Notes: generated from the sequence alone by a model not told the origin. 64,000 bases of DNA from Phaseolus vulgaris (GCF_000499845.2 NC_023754.2:18788111-18852110); one strand, 5' to 3'; shown: positions 44,181-58,029, counted from the first letter of the stretch. Program-made: numbers and translations.

Positions 44181-44265
44181 TATACGTAAAAATGAAGGTA
44201 AACAAAATCCATCGTGTCTGGTGTGTGAGCTGAGGTCAATTCCATTCTCTTATCGACTCGCTCTC

Positions 44266-47200
44266 ATGGCTCACCTTCGACTCACCAACTCGCTCTCTTC
44301 TCCCCTTCCCAACAAACTCGTTACCTTCTCTTCCCAATCCCTAATTCTCCACCGCCCTTTCTTCTTCGCCAAACCTAAACCGCTCATCCGCTTCGCCCGC
44401 CGGAACGGTCCGCCGCTCGTCCTCGCCGCCGTCGGCCAGGCCGAACCGAACCGCCTCCCTCAAACCAATGCTCCGCAGGTCCTCCCCGGGGAGGAGGTAT
44501 GCAATTCCACAATTAACTTCAAATTCCGTTCAAATGCAATTTCGTTTCATTTGGTTGTAGGAAGTACGATTTTTGGTTTTGAAGTTGGTTGAGTTTTAAT
44601 TTAATGGTCCAGGCTTTCTTAGTATTTATTGTTTAGAACTTTAAAGAACCGCTGAGAAATTGTGTTAGGGATGATATAAACATTTCGAGTATGCATGTGG
44701 ACAAAATTTGATCAGCGAAGTGGGTGATTGTGATTTGTGAGGAATTTATAGAAGTTGTCATTTGCCTTTGTAGGAGGATTTGCCCTCAAAATCTCAAGAA
44801 CAAGGTAGTCAGCTTAGAAATCGGGTTGTTTTTGGACTTGGCATTGGAATTAGTGTGGGTGGTGTGGTTTTGGCTGGCGGATGGGTCTTTGCTACTGCCC
44901 TTGCTGCTGCTGTCTTCACTGGTGCACGAGAATATTTTGAATTGGTTCGGAGTCATGGAATTACTGAAGGAATGACACCACCTCCACGCTATGTATCACG
45001 AGTCTGCTCAGTCATTTGTGCCTTGATGCCATTGTTTGTCATGTAAGATTGGTTAGTGCACCTTAATTTTCCATTAGTGCTTGCATCTTGTAATCTTGTA
45101 ATCTTTAGTATTTGCATTTGGATATCCCTCATGTGCATTTAACAACGAAAAGTTATTGACATTTATTTTACGTGTTGAGTGCAATTTATTCCCTAGATTT
45201 TATGTCACTACACCTGTCATTTAACTTCTGATTATTTCAAAGCATATTTGCTTTATGTGGTCCACGTTTTCAACTATAGTGGAAATGAACTAAAAATGGT
45301 AGAGGGAAGGGTGATGAAATTTGCCTTCTGCATATTTAAAGAAAATGGCAAGCTTTTGGGATCTGAAATCTTTCTCCCTCCTGCTAAAAACTAAAAGAAT
45401 GAATGAAATGGAAAACCTGAAATTTGTTAGTGGCTGTACCCGTGAAACTTGTTATCATAAAATTCCTTACCTTAAATTGTCCTGCATAGCCCATTTAAGC
45501 TTGTTATGCTTTCATGTTTCATTGGAGTAATGTGGATGAAATAGCAAGGAATCGTCCAAGGTAGTATCTAAATATTAGCTGCTAATCTAAATTAGTGATC
45601 TTTCACATTAGGGGTGTCTATTTATCATAGTAGTAGTCAATAATGATATCGGTTTATCACCCTTTCTTCTCAATATCTTCTTGGCTCTTTCTCTAACACA
45701 ATTAGTGTTCTGTTCATTCCACAAACCAACGTTTCTAGGGACCATAAATCATTTGCTGCACCTGCAAGGTAGTATCTTTTTCAACTTATCTTGATTGTTC
45801 CCCCTACATTACCCCCTATCTCTAATGAAATGGTATCAAAGGGATATCAACCTACCAACAAAATATCGTGTTTTATCTTGAAAAAGGAAAACCCCCTTAA
45901 GGATTTTAGTTGAAGAAGTATTTTTGTTTACCACTGTTAAGGAAGAAGATGAAGATGGTTTGGAATGTCTCACATACCCACTTCTGTCATTTACAGCCCA
46001 TGCGATGATTTCAATCCTTCCTATACATTGAGGGCCTTATGTACAACTAATGAAGTTTGAGAAATGCCCCAAACCTTAAGGGATAATACGTATTTTACCT
46101 TTATAAGTTTGCTTTGCTTTTTATAAGTATAGTATGGACACTTATGTGTAGTAGAGCATCTAAAATGTATTTATAGGTCCATAACTTCTGCTATGGGAGG
46201 TTGATGGGTCTTGCTTGCTGATTGATTTGTATTTCTGATATACGCCAGGTATCGTGGTCATATTGACGTTTCTGTGACTTCTGCTGCTTTTGTTTTGGCT
46301 ACAGCACTACTCTTACAAAGAGGAAGTCCCCGTTTTGCACAGCTCAGTAGTGCAATTTTTGGGTTATTTTACTGTGGATATCTTCCCTCTTTCTGGGTGA
46401 AACTTCGATGTGGTTTAGCAGCTCCAGCTTTGAACACAAGTAATTAACTTTTTTAATTCCTCTTTCAGATTTAGTTCTGTGAATGTGGGGCTGGGGGGAT
46501 GAGATCATTTTTTTCTTAATCAATAAAAAACATCTGCTGAACTAAAGTCACCAGTTCTACCCTTTATTGGCAGTTATATCTCTTTGTTGTAGTGATTATA
46601 GACATCAACCTTGGCTTTGGTATATTGTTCACAAAATGGTTATTAATCTAGATGTTGCTATACAATATTCTGATTATAATTGTTTTATCTCAATTGCTTG
46701 CTTCCTTTTTTCAGTAGTGTTTCAATTTTCATTCTGGTAAGGTTATGCCACTGTGTTCTCTAACTTTATTATTGCATGGATATTGAGCACAAACACTTGT
46801 TTTTGATGTATAGCTGGTAACATTTGTTGAAGGTCCATTTCACATGAATAATGTAATTTATCACTGTACTCTTCACTTTTTACCTTTGAAATGTGTGATT
46901 AAGTGTACTTGTAATTTATTTGTATATGATTCCATGTTTGAACCTAAATTTGTGGATCCAAATGCATTATTTGTTCATTGTAGCTGTTTAGTTCAAAATT
47001 TAATACATTGTTTGAAATGTGTGCCCATGGCTGAAAAGAAATTAAACTTCAAATAGTATAATAGTATGAACTAAATCATGGAAACAGGTCTGTTAATTTT
47101 TCCTCCTTGTATAGATTAAGTACCTGGGTTTCTCTAGTTCAGAAACCCATTTGGTTATATATCTAGTTATTCTGCTTTCATGTGCAAAGTTTCGAATTTG

Positions 47201-49457
47201 ACTACTGCAGTAGCAGCTCTGATTTCAATATTGAATCAAATGCCTGGTTGACATTATTCAGGACGCTTATATATAGCATAGTTCTGTACTCCCTATTTTC
47301 TATATGTCTTGAATTAGTGCATGTCCTTAATAGACTATTATTTTGTAGGGATAGGAGCAACGTGGCCTATACTTCTTGGTGGCCAAGCTCATTGGACAGT
47401 TGGTCTTGTGGCAACTTTGATTACCATAAGTAGTGTAATTGCAGCTGATACATTTGCATTTCTTGGTGGCAAGGTATATAAGCGTATTGGTTTGTGTTGT
47501 TAGTAAGTAGGATATTAAATGTACTACTAGAAGTTGTTAGAAGATTCTAGAGATCTCTTTTTAATAATTATTTTAGGGTTAGAGTTCTCTATGTATAGGG
47601 TTGATGTACTGTTTCAATTAATTCAATCTAATAAAAGATCTTCTTCCATTTAGATTATTCCTTATACGTTGGTATTAGAGCTTCCAATCTTGGAGGCCCT
47701 ATTTCGGTATTTCTTCTTTACCGTCTTAGCTACAGTTCTTTTTAGGGTTGCCTGAAGTGCACCCAACTGGTGGCTCTATCACCACCCACCGCTGCCGCTG
47801 TCGGAGCCACTTCCGGCACTGTCGCCTCTGTTGGATCTGTCACCGTCACCAAAGCTTTCTGTCTTACTGTTTCATTTTACTTAGGAAGGAGACTAAGGAA
47901 TCCTTATTATTTGGGGAGAGAGGAGAGTGGAGAAAGGTAGGCTGGATTATTGTCAGAAATCTGTTAGACAAGTATTTTTTTCTCTGGGAGGAGTCTTTGA
48001 GTCTGGGTATTTTTCTTGCTTGTAGAGCCATTGAGCTCACTGATATTCCTTAAATTAATAATATTATAACCTCTCTTCAATTTGTCTATCAGATTTTTTC
48101 AAAACAAAGTTCCAACTGATATTAGTGGTGTTCAAAAAGGTTCTCTTAATGTTAGTATAAAATAAATTACTTTTAGTGAATAAATTATTAAGGTAAACAA
48201 GTTTTGAAGCTTTGAGTTGTGAAAGATTAGAGCATCTCCTTTCTGAGTGACAGTAGCAGGTTGGCAGTAAACAAAATCCTGACTTTGGTGGAGCCAATAC
48301 TAGCATTTACAAAGTGAAAAAACAATTTATCTTTTTCCTTGTATGAAAGTGTTTTATAGAGGCTATTGCATTTTTAAGTAAAAAATTGGTGTGTAACTGA
48401 TTATTATGAATTTGTCATTATATAAATTATTAGTTTTCCTTGACTAACATTCAGACGGTTTATTTGTTATTTGTTCCAAAAATAACCCTTAATCTAGCAT
48501 TAGTTATGAAATTTCTTTTTGTACCTTCATGCAGGCATTTGGTAGAACACCACTCACCAGTATAAGTCCGAAGAAGACATGGGAGGGTACTATTATAGGC
48601 TTTTGTGGATGTATAATTACTTCTGTAGTACTGTCAAAAGTTTTCAGCTGGCCAATATCTTTATTAAGGTACCCCCTACCTGTCCTTGAAGTTAATCAGT
48701 GTGTTGAAAGAAAAATGTTAGTATCATAGTTGTTTTGTTCTTTACAAGGTTACTTGTCTTCTGTTACTCTATAGACTTTATTATTCTTAGAGGAACAATC
48801 GTACATTTACCATACATCTTTGTATCCTGTGAACTGTTATTTGCACATGGTAATTTGTGGTTTTTACATGGATTTTTCAGTGCAATAGCACTTGGCGTTT
48901 TGATTTTCTTTGGATCAGTTTTCGGTGATCTCACTGAATCAATGATTAAACGTGACGCGGGGGTGAAAGACTCTGGCACACTAATACCTGGTCATGGTAA
49001 TCCTCTCAGTAATATCTCCTTGATACATGCCTTATTTATTTTATCGTTTGATACGAGAACTTTTACTGCAGACAGAAGAAATAGTAATATATAAACAATT
49101 CTGTTATTTTGGTTAAAGATTTGATACACATACAATAATTTGTTCATTATTTTATATCTGTCTCTCCATATTATTTATTAATCTTAATTTTCTCTCTCTC
49201 TTTTAGCTGTAAAACAAATTCTTTATGATAAAGTTGTAAATTTATTTTAGTTATGTCATCTTGCCACCAAAGACAAACATTTCCTGTTAGAATCCCACCT
49301 TATTTTTTCTCCGTTAGAAAGTACTTGAAAGGTGGAAGATATTTTATTAACTCCAATCAATGCAGGTGGAGTACTAGACAGAGCAGACAGTTATCTGTTC
49401 ACGGGTGCTCTAGCATATAACTTAATCAAAACTATGTTACCACTGTATGGAGTATGA
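44266..49457 (+). CDS. Phosphatidate cytidylyltransferase (CDP-DAG synthase), plastid type
   Basis: Seven coding exons (44266-44496, 44774-45042, 46249-46439, 47349-47473, 48535-48668, 48881-48996, 49366-49457) give 385 residues. The enzyme makes CDP-diacylglycerol from CTP and phosphatidate, feeding phosphatidylglycerol synthesis. Residues 1 to about 70 are Ser/Arg/Pro-rich with few acidic residues, a likely plastid transit peptide. Several membrane segments follow (for example VVFGLGIGISVGGVVLAGGW and ALAAAVFTG). The family signature is in exons 6-7: GDLTESMIKRDAGVKDSGT, IPGHGGVLDRADSY. SPKKTWEG is also present. The layout matches Arabidopsis CDS4/CDS5. The open frame extends upstream to 44,011, but MAHLRLTNS is the first start with transit-peptide character. 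Intron 4 holds a copia-like LTR fragment. Confidence 0.93.
47498..48058 (+). mobile_element. Copia-like LTR and primer-site fragment inside intron 4
   Basis: From about 47,498 (TGTTAGTAAGTAGG) to about 47,669 is an LTR-like segment. It is followed by TGGTATTAGAGC at 47,670, the initiator tRNA-Met primer site typical of plant copia elements. The next 370 bp have a higher GC content and broken coding (frame 47,748-48,053). No second LTR was found, so this is a partial insertion in the intron of the CDP-DAG synthase gene. Confidence 0.5.
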
Positions 49458-50170
49458 CATGAAACAGTGTAAGTGTTGCTTCAAGTATGTTTAAATTTTA
49501 TGTACTTTTACTTCGAAACGATATGTTATCAGTAAATATTTAGTAACATAATCTTTATCAAAATTTTTAAGATATTTTTGTCGGCTATAATTTTTTTTAA
49601 ATTAGGTGGTACCTACATGGCATGTTCACTGACAACGTGGGCGCGTTACCAACAATAAATTGAATTTAAATGCTCCTGCGTAAATTGGGACGAGCTTCTT
49701 TGTTGGAAGGATAGATTTTTCTGATGATCATCACAAAAGGAGCAACAGGAATTTTCTTATCATCCCAGGCCAAGTTGACCATAGTGGTTGCTGCTTTGTA
49801 GACGTTGCATGAGGTCATGGATACGAGGACTAAGCAGAGGTAGCATTGGTTGTATTGTAACTTGTAGATAGCCACAATTGGATTTGAAAAAAAAGGGTGC
49901 TGTTGCTCCAATCATTTTGATGTCTTGCTAACCAATAATTTGAGGATACTGTAAAACAATCATTATTAATTATGTGGTGTTAGTAAAAGTAAATTTTTGT
50001 TCTTGTTTATCATCTACTTATCATTTATATGTTTCAAGGCGCTAAAAACATCATATATCTGAATCACGTTTTAGGGTTTGTCAGGTAAAGTAGCACACAC
50101 AAGAATTGTCTGACTAGTTGAAGCATACATTAAAATTAAATTAATAAAGGCTTGCTAGGAGGGAAAAAAA
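49458..50170 (+). other. 3' flank of the CDP-DAG synthase gene
   Basis: It includes the stretch with the doubtful antisense frame and an AATAAA at 50,143-50,148. The real end of the transcript cannot be read from the sequence. Confidence 0.35.
49666..49911 (-). CDS. Unrecognised 81-codon open frame, doubtful
   Basis: The minus-strand frame reads MEQQHPFFSNPIVAIYKLQY and later VNLAWDDKKIPVAPFVMII. Its amino-acid composition is more balanced than that of the surrounding low-complexity frames, and the local DNA is less AT-rich. It starts 209 bp past the stop of the CDP-DAG synthase gene and lies antisense to that gene's probable 3' UTR. I recognise no family. It may be a gene fragment or chance. 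Confidence 0.15.
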   Translation of the reverse strand: MEQQHPFFSNPIVAIYKLQYNQCYLCLVLVSMTSCNVYKAATTMVNLAWDDKKIPVAPFVMIIRKIYPSNKEARPNLRRSI

Positions 50171-52992
50171 AAGAGAAGTTATATAAATTTGATATATCCA
50201 TTTTATTATATTAACATTTGTAGCACAGATTCACATAAAACATGTCAACTGGCAAAAGAAAAGAAAATAATATAGAGGATGCTGATGTGTGCACTCAACT
50301 TCCACTGCTGTCATTAACTTCAATAAGATTGTTATAGAGCACAGAATAATTTCCACCAAAAACAGAGCACAGAATAAAAAACAAACTTAAATACTTTCTA
50401 TATGAGCATTTATGTGGTACTAAAGTTCAACTTTACTCGTGATTGCCATCCACATTCTCTATTCACATTACAATCACTGAAAAAAAAAATAAAAAAAATA
50501 TAAACTACAAAAAGTAAAAATTAAACTTTATCCCTCCAAAGATTTAATATTACTGCATGAATCAATAAAAACTAAATGATCGCAACAATAATAATAAAAG
50601 TAACTATAGTGAAATCATAATGCATTTATTCGTAATATGGGTTCTAAACATTGAGCAGTGATAAAAAACGAATAAAGTAATTGAAAAGAGAAGAGTGATA
50701 GATATGTTTATTCTCTCAGTTTCTTCCATTGTTAGAGCAGACCAAATCCAAATCTTTCATGATAAGAACCCAATTCCATCCGTGGTCATTTTGATCACAA
50801 ACATAAACTCGTAATGAAATAAAATAATGTTTATAATAGTTATAAAACAAAAAATGTTTTGGCTTTACTTCTATTTTTATATTTTTCTAAAATCTAAAAT
50901 TATTATTTTTGATCCTTATAAAATGGATGAATTTTGACTTTATTTTTAATAAATTACTTTTCTTTAGCTTTCATTCTTCTGAAATCTAAATTCACTATTT
51001 CAGTTTCTTTAGAGTGATGTACCATAGTTTTAATTATTATTTAGATTATTATAAAAAATAAAAAAGGTAGAATATTATTACATGGAGGGGACTGATAGAG
51101 AGGCATTGAATGAGTGAAACTATAAACGGCGGCTAAGGCCGAAGGATGCGCACAGCCTCTCAATGCCACACAATTATTCTCTATTTTCTTATCACTTTTA
51201 TTTAAATCTATTAAATATCTCTAACATTTCACAAAATAAAAAATATACATAAAATTTGTACATGTTATGAGTTCTTATTAAAAAAAACACATATATTTTC
51301 ATCCTTTACCCTACTTATTTTTTTATTTGACCCATCTAAAAATATTCACTCAAAATATTTAATAAAATTTTCAAAATATTAATTCCTTAAAAATAATATA
51401 GCCAGTATTTTATATTTAATGTGAATATTATTTATTCTATTTTTAATTCATATTTCCTAAAACATTAGTTAATATATATTATTCTCTGAACTTGGTCCTA
51501 ATCTCAAACATCAACATAATAATAATAATATTATTATTATTAATCCAAAAATGTAAAAAAAGAATGATAAAAATATTAAAAATAACTATATCGGTGCGGA
51601 TGCTTTATAATTGCTTCAACATTCAAATAATTAAGGGGAGTTATCTTTTTTCAAAATTATGTTGAAATTTTGAATTACTAACTATTATTAGAGTTCAAGG
51701 TTTGAAGTCAAATATTGATTTTTACACCCGTGCTTAATTCCAAATCTAAAAGCATTAGATCAGTGATCAACTTCTTCACTCTTTTTTTTTATATATAATA
51801 AAATTAATTTATAAGGAGAGATTTACACTTCTTCGTAATGTTTTTATTTTCATTTGATGTGAGATTTCAAATACATCATCTCACATATCGTACGTGAAAC
51901 TATATAATAAATTATTTAATAGCGATTCGATAGTGATGACGTAACCAACCCAACAAATTTTTGCTGAAATAAACTTTAAATGACTATGATATCAGAATAA
52001 TAAATTTTAAGTCTAATTCAATCTTATCAATTTTGACTCATACAATAAAGTTTACACTTATTATATATATATATATTATAAAATGTGGTTAACTCTAATC
52101 CAAATGAGATATTCAATAATGATAAAAGATATTAGAAAGTAAAACTAAAAAAAATATAATTTAAAAAATAAAAAGCATGCCTCATAACTAATAAAAACAA
52201 TCTTGATAAAACATATGAGTTCAAGATAAATTTAAAACTATTAACTTACTATAGACGGATTAGAGGGAGTGTGAGAAAATGTAAGAGTGATGATTCCAAA
52301 ATATCTTTACTTTGGTAAAAGCAGATACAGATAGCAAACAATTAGGAAGAGCTATAAAAGAGAGTGAAAACAAAGGGTGTGTTTGAAAAAAATGAAAGGG
52401 GAAAAAGGTGAATAATTGTGGCCACTGATTATTCCTACAATAAGTTAAAGAACACACGATCCTATTATTTTAAATCTTCCATCAAACAAAACCATACATT
52501 TCATAAGCTACTTTTTTTCCCTTTGCGTACATCTTTTAAACTATTTTTTTATTATAAATCTTTCAAATATGTTTTCAATAAATAGATTGATAAATAGATT
52601 GAGTAGTTGAGTAAGTGTTTGATGTAGGACATGGAGAGTTGTTTAAAGGAACATTCAACAACTCTTCATCATGCACTTTTTCATTTTGGTTGAAAACAAA
52701 AAGCAATCAATGTATAAAATATATAAAACAAAATAATATGTTACTTTTAAACTATAAGTCAAATCTAAATGAAGAAATTTTAATTTATACATGTTATTAG
52801 TATATCAAATCCTATTCTTTACGAATTTGAGTTGAATTAGATTATTAAAAATTAAAATTTTTACTACATTAAAAATCCAACTCATCTAGATTGAATCCAT
52901 AATAAATTGGGTTAGCTAATCCATATGATAATTATTTGATTATTATTTAAAATTATCATTTACTATTTGTATTTCTATGCATATTAATACAT

Positions 52993-53025
<33 letters not shown>

Positions 53026-53760
53026 GACCATGGCACATCTTAATATATATTTAAAATAATATCTGTAACATGTGATAATTATTTAGGGTTTATTTAATTT
53101 TTGTGTTTGAGATGTTTATTATTATAATATTTAGAGTTTATATAATAAATAAATTTGAGTTTTTAGAAAATTAAAGTATTTTTTTTTAAATTATGTTAGA
53201 ACCATACTAAAATTATTAAAAATTTAAGAAATATTTTTTTATTTGAACACTTCACCACATATCCTATAAATATTGTACAGTATCAGTGTCCGATAGTGTG
53301 TCCAATACAGATACATCATTTAAAAGACGTGTCCAAACTTTATAAGTCAGACATCTTATAAGCCGGTCCACTCCCACTATTCTACATATTTTTGTAAGAG
53401 ATATATTAGCCTTTGACTATAATAAATATACTCCTTCAAAATTTTAATAACAACTAATTAACTCATTGATTAGAGTCAAATTAAGAAACTAATTAATTTA
53501 GTTCATAACATTTAATCTTTCATTATTAATGTGTTTGTTTTTATCAACTGTACATATCAATATTTAAAGTATATTTTTTAAGAAGTTTTTTTTATATAAG
53601 ACAAAATTAGACCTTCAAAGAGTTTAAAGCATCAATATATTTTAAGTATTATTAATCCAGTTCATAAAAATAACTCACAGTTAAAGTTTTTTAAAAAAAA
53701 GTCATTGTGAAACTGCTTCCTAAATTTGAACTAATTTGATTTTTTTTTTTTTATAACTAA
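50171..53760. other. Intergenic, AT-rich; no gene seen
   Basis: About 3.6 kb. It contains AAT and TA microsatellites (51,520-51,540 and 52,995-53,020). No frame above 65 codons has recognisable content and no element ends were found. Confidence 0.45.
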
Positions 53761-53762
53761 GT

Positions 53763-53763
<1 letters not shown>

Positions 53764-53795
<32 letters not shown>
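53764..53795. repeat. (TA)n microsatellite
   Basis: A nearly pure run of alternating T and A just upstream of the probable leader exon of the CIPK gene. It could double as the TATA region; this is inference. Confidence 0.7.
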
Positions 53796-53799
<4 letters not shown>

Positions 53800-53859
53800 A
53801 CATCTGTTACTGGTTTTGTGTTGCATCTGTACCAACATGTGCTAATCCTGATCCTCAAG

Positions 53860-54437
53860 GTAGTCCATTATTTTTCTGTTTTATTTATTTTTTAAAATCT
53901 GGAAGAATTTCTGAATGATCCAGATGATACCATCGCCCATAGCTGTATGTACGAATTTAGTTGGTTCTTCCAAACTAATCATAAAAGCTTTTCCTCACAG
54001 GAAACCAAATTCCAGTCATGCTATTTCCTGCAAACAATCATCATAGACTAACACTGTGACTAAGATTTCTGAGGTTTTTATTTCTCTGCCACACTTTCAT
54101 CTCTTCCCTCTACACCCTTTTGGATTCTTGTTCAATCAGTGATAAATTTTCCAAATTTAATCGGTAGTCTAGATTGTTGCTTTGATTCAGTTCCCATTTA
54201 AGCAATCATTTAGAGATCATATCTGTAAAAGATCACTGGGTTTACTTTCTTACATTTTCCATTTATTTTCAAATTTAATTACCGTGTGGTGGCCATTCTT
54301 ATTAATTCATCTTCTGTGTTTTAAGATCAGCTTTTGATCTGTGTTCATCTTCTTAGTACATGATCTCTCCTTTTGTTTTTATTCAGATCTTGACAGTTAT
54401 TGAACTGAGAGTTGTCCCTGTTCTTTTTGTTTATCAG
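53860..54437 (+). other. Probable 5' UTR intron of the CIPK gene
   Basis: CTCAAG|GTAGTCC at 53,859/53,860 and TTTATCAG|GTTCCC at 54,437/54,438 are matching splice sites around T-rich sequence. The CIPK coding region begins 425 bp further on. The leader would contain short upstream open frames, which is a caution against this model. Confidence 0.35.
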
Positions 54438-54861
54438 GTTCCCTCTAATAAATTATCATCTGCCGAAAATTCAAGTTTGATGCTGAAGTTCATTGATTCA
54501 CAGTTTCCGCCACATATTGTCGGTTGTGGTTGACAGAGACACTGGGAATGCCAAAAAGATGTGTCTTCTTGATTGCAGCTATGTGGCTGAGATTCATAAG
54601 GTGATGCCCCTGCTCTTGATGCCCCACTTAATGCTTGGTAAGAGTGGACCACAAGTTTGTAGCTCATTCATTAGCTATTCCTTGAAGCACAATAGGCACA
54701 CAAGTTTTTTTATAGTGCCTGTTCTGCTAATACTTGATCCGTGTGAAGTCGGTTGAAACAAGTTTCTGCTATATGTATATATAGTTTTAGTTATACATAC
54801 ACTTCATAATAGCAAATGATATAGAATTTAAGTGGGTTGAGGAAGTTGTGTAAAAGTTCAT

Positions 54862-56250
54862 ATGGAGAGTAAACCAAATATCTTAATGCAAAGATATGAG
54901 TTAGGAAGATTACTTGGTCAGGGAACCTTTGGAAAGGTTTACTATGCTAGAAGTGCAATAACTAACCAGAGTGTGGCTATTAAAATGATTGACAAAGATA
55001 AGATTATGAAAACGGGGCAAGTTGAACAAATCAGGCGTGAAATATCTGTTATGAGATTGGCTAGACACCCCAATATTATACAGCTTTTTGAGGTTATGGC
55101 TAACAAGAAAAAGATTTACTTTGTTATGGAATATGCTAAAGGTGGTGAGCTCTTCAACAAGGTGGCCAAAGGAAAACTCAAGGAAGATGTCGCACACAAG
55201 TATTTTAAGCAGCTAATTAATGCTGTGGATTTTTGTCACAGTAGAGGTGTGTTCCACAGAGACATAAAGCCTGAGAACATTCTATTGGATGAAAATGGGA
55301 ATCTAAAGATCTCTGATTTTGGCTTAAGTGCACTTGTTGAATCCAAGAGGCAGGATGGTTTACTCCATACTCCTTGTGGCACACCTGCTTATGTTGCTCC
55401 TGAAGTCATCAAAAGGAAGGGATATGATGGTACAAAAGCTGATATTTGGTCTTGTGGAATAGTTCTGTTTGTCTTGTTGGCAGGTTATCTCCCTTTTCAT
55501 GACCCAAATTTGATAGAGATGTATAGGAAGATAAGCAAAGCAGAATTAAAATGTCCTAATTGGTTCCCACCTGAAGTATGCAAGCTATTGGGCATGATGT
55601 TGGATCCAAATCCTGAGACTAGGATTCCCATATCTAATATTAGGGAATATTGTTGGTTTAAGAAAGAACCTAATGTTAAAAACAAAAGATCTGTAGTGGA
55701 AAACAACACTGTCTCTTCTTCAGGCACTGTTCTTCCTGATCAAAATGATTGTGATGGTTTAGCAGCAGAAGCAAACGGAGAGTCAGTTGCCCCCTTAAGT
55801 ATAAATGCCTTTGACATTATCTCCCGTTCTGTGGGTTTTGATCTTTCTAGATTCTTTGATGACAGTTTTCAGAAAAAGGAATCAAGATTTAGTTCAAGGT
55901 TACCTGCAAATGTCATCATCTCCAAGCTGGAAGATATTGCTAAGCAACTGAGGATGAAAATAAAGAAAAAAGCTGCGGGTTTGTTGAAATTAGAGGGCTT
56001 GAAGGAAGGTAGGAAGGGGGTTTTAACCATTGATGCAGAGATCTTTCAAGTTACGCCTTGTTTCCATTTTGTGGAGGTAAAAAAATCAAATGGAGATACA
56101 TTGGAGTATCAGAAAATATTGAAAGAGGAAATTAGGCCTGCTCTTCAGGATATTGTTTGGGTCTGGCAAAGTGACCAACAACTGCAATCACAAACGTCAG
56201 AGGAACAGCTACATACCGATGACCAGCAGCAGCAACAACCACAGTCATAA
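54862..56250 (+). CDS. CBL-interacting protein kinase (CIPK/SnRK3), intronless
   Basis: A single 462-residue frame with no introns. CIPKs are Ser/Thr kinases activated by calcium-bound CBL sensors and control ion transport and stress responses at membranes. Kinase domain about 12-266: glycine loop GQGTFGKV (19-26), Lys41, HRDIKPEN (132-139), DFG (152-154), APE (179-181). The activation loop has Thr and Ser sites typical of the family. NAF motif at 315-317 in INAFDIIS binds CBL and releases autoinhibition. A PPI-like region lies at about 346-377 for PP2C binding. The glycine loop has Gly where most plant CIPKs have Ala, and the C-terminus is Gln-rich (QQQQQPQS). Intronless structure places it in the CIPK2/10-like clade; the exact ortholog is uncertain. 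Confidence 0.95.
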   Translation: MESKPNILMQRYELGRLLGQGTFGKVYYARSAITNQSVAIKMIDKDKIMKTGQVEQIRREISVMRLARHPNIIQLFEVMANKKKIYFVMEYAKGGELFNKVAKGKLKEDVAHKYFKQLINAVDFCHSRGVFHRDIKPENILLDENGNLKISDFGLSALVESKRQDGLLHTPCGTPAYVAPEVIKRKGYDGTKADIWSCGIVLFVLLAGYLPFHDPNLIEMYRKISKAELKCPNWFPPEVCKLLGMMLDPNPETRIPISNIREYCWFKKEPNVKNKRSVVENNTVSSSGTVLPDQNDCDGLAAEANGESVAPLSINAFDIISRSVGFDLSRFFDDSFQKKESRFSSRLPANVIISKLEDIAKQLRMKIKKKAAGLLKLEGLKEGRKGVLTIDAEIFQVTPCFHFVEVKKSNGDTLEYQKILKEEIRPALQDIVWVWQSDQQLQSQTSEEQLHTDDQQQQQPQS

Positions 56251-58020
56251 CTTGTTTTGAGATGTCATGCTTACTGCAATTCATGGCAATCCCAGTTCTT
56301 TCTTTTTTAAACTTTTTTCCATATCTTGCATTTCACGATGCTATGACCTCTCTGTAACACTTATTCCTCACTTTTAGTTGTTTCATCTTGTTGTAGCGTA
56401 TCCTGTCTCATTTTTATTTTTTTTGCAAAGTTGTACACCGTTGGTCAAATTTTCTGTATAATACGAGCCTTAGGAATTTTTATCCAGTTTTTGTTCAAAC
56501 CAAACTAGATTCGAAATATATGTCTTAGGAGATTAAGTACTTTACTTTTACTCTAGAGGAACTAAACCCCAATACCAACTTTTTGTGGAGCCAATCCACT
56601 CAAGCTAGTACTGTTACTCCAAATTATCTATGAATGCTCAAATCCATGTGTTAGAAGATACTAGGTGAAATTGGATCCCCACAGTTGATCATTGAGTTGC
56701 ATGAGGTGCAGTTCTAAATATGATGGTGATTATTTGCAGAAGGAACTTTCTTATTTCAATTTAGTACAAAACCAAGTCATTTGAAAGGTTAAGAGTTGTG
56801 CAGTTAAAAAGTGTAACTGCAGAAGATCCCAATCCATGTTTGGTTGTGTTAGACAACAATAGTTTCTATCTCCTGAAAATTCAGAGAAATGAAATACTTA
56901 ATAGTGAGGGTCGTGCAGGCCTCAAATTACTGGTTGCTTATAAACTGTCCGGAGGAAACTTCCTCTCTTCATGATACTTCCAAAGACCTTTGTCCCTTTT
57001 TATTGTTTGCACATAAGAGATTAGAACTTTGTTTATTAGCATTTGATAACAAGCGCTTTTAAAGTTTTTTGTTAAATAAGTTCCTCAATGATTAGTAAGT
57101 TATTACATCAGTTTTTGTTAGGATCCAATTGGAAGGTAAAAATTGAGTCTCATGTTAGAAATATATGATTCTAGTATGCAGTTTACATGGCCCTGGACTC
57201 TACAACTACAACCCTTAGCTTTCGTGGCGTGTTCTTCCAAGGTTCTAATCGATTGGTAGTTGAACCTTCCTCCATGTACTAGTTGCAAATGTTTGCTTAT
57301 CATTGCAGTGACAGGCTATTATTCAATGTCATATGACCCTCATTTTTGAAAGACCAAGATAATCATTTACTCATGAAAGGGTCTCTTGTTTATTTTCAAA
57401 GGAATGAATAAAAACCAGCCAATTTTGAGACACCTTGCCTCAAATTGTCATCTGCTTAGTCCTTTTCAAAAACACTTTATATCAAAGTCAATGTCCCATG
57501 TGCCAAAAGCCAAGAAAGGAAAGAAGAGGTAAGCTTGGTGTTCTTAGCCGGAAGGAGCATTGCTCTTCTGAGGTGGAAAGAGTAGTATTCCTGAAAATTA
57601 CACAAACCTCCTTTCATATTTGAATAAATTATAGGAGAGCTCTCTCCATCTTTTCACATAACTGAAAACTCCCTTCTATTAATGTGATGTCAAGATAAAA
57701 AAGAATTAAAATACAAATATCATCTAACTTTTTTAATATTTTATTTCTATTCTCCCATTTTCCAGATCTCTTATTTAAATCGAAACTCATTTGGTTAAGT
57801 ATAGGATTCTTAAGAACAGACAAAATCAAAGTTTGAAGTCATTACTCAAAGGTTAAAGACAACCTTCAAAGAAAGTTTTTTGCTTTTGCAACATTAAAGG
57901 AAAATAAAAGGGCTAGGGTTCATAGATTACTTTAACCCTAAAATGTATGTTTAATGACGAGTTTGTTTCCATTTTTTTGTTTTTGTAATATAGTCATTAT
58001 AATGAATTATTCACATAATG
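56251..58020. other. 3' flank of CIPK and intergenic DNA; no gene seen
   Basis: About 1.8 kb. The first few hundred bases are likely the CIPK 3' UTR. A frame at 57,435-57,623 has a CPMCQKPRKERRGK stretch but no recognisable family; it may be transposon debris tied to the MULE relic to its right. Confidence 0.4.
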
Positions 58021-58029
58021 GTCTTGATA

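Noticed and set aside
44011..44265. N-terminal extension of the CDP-DAG synthase frame
   Set aside because: The upstream part is AT-rich repeat-like DNA without transit-peptide character; MAHLRLTNS is the natural start.
47748..48053. 101-codon frame inside the CDP-DAG synthase intron
   Set aside because: It follows a copia-like primer site and has no recognisable domain, so it is retroelement debris and not a nested gene.
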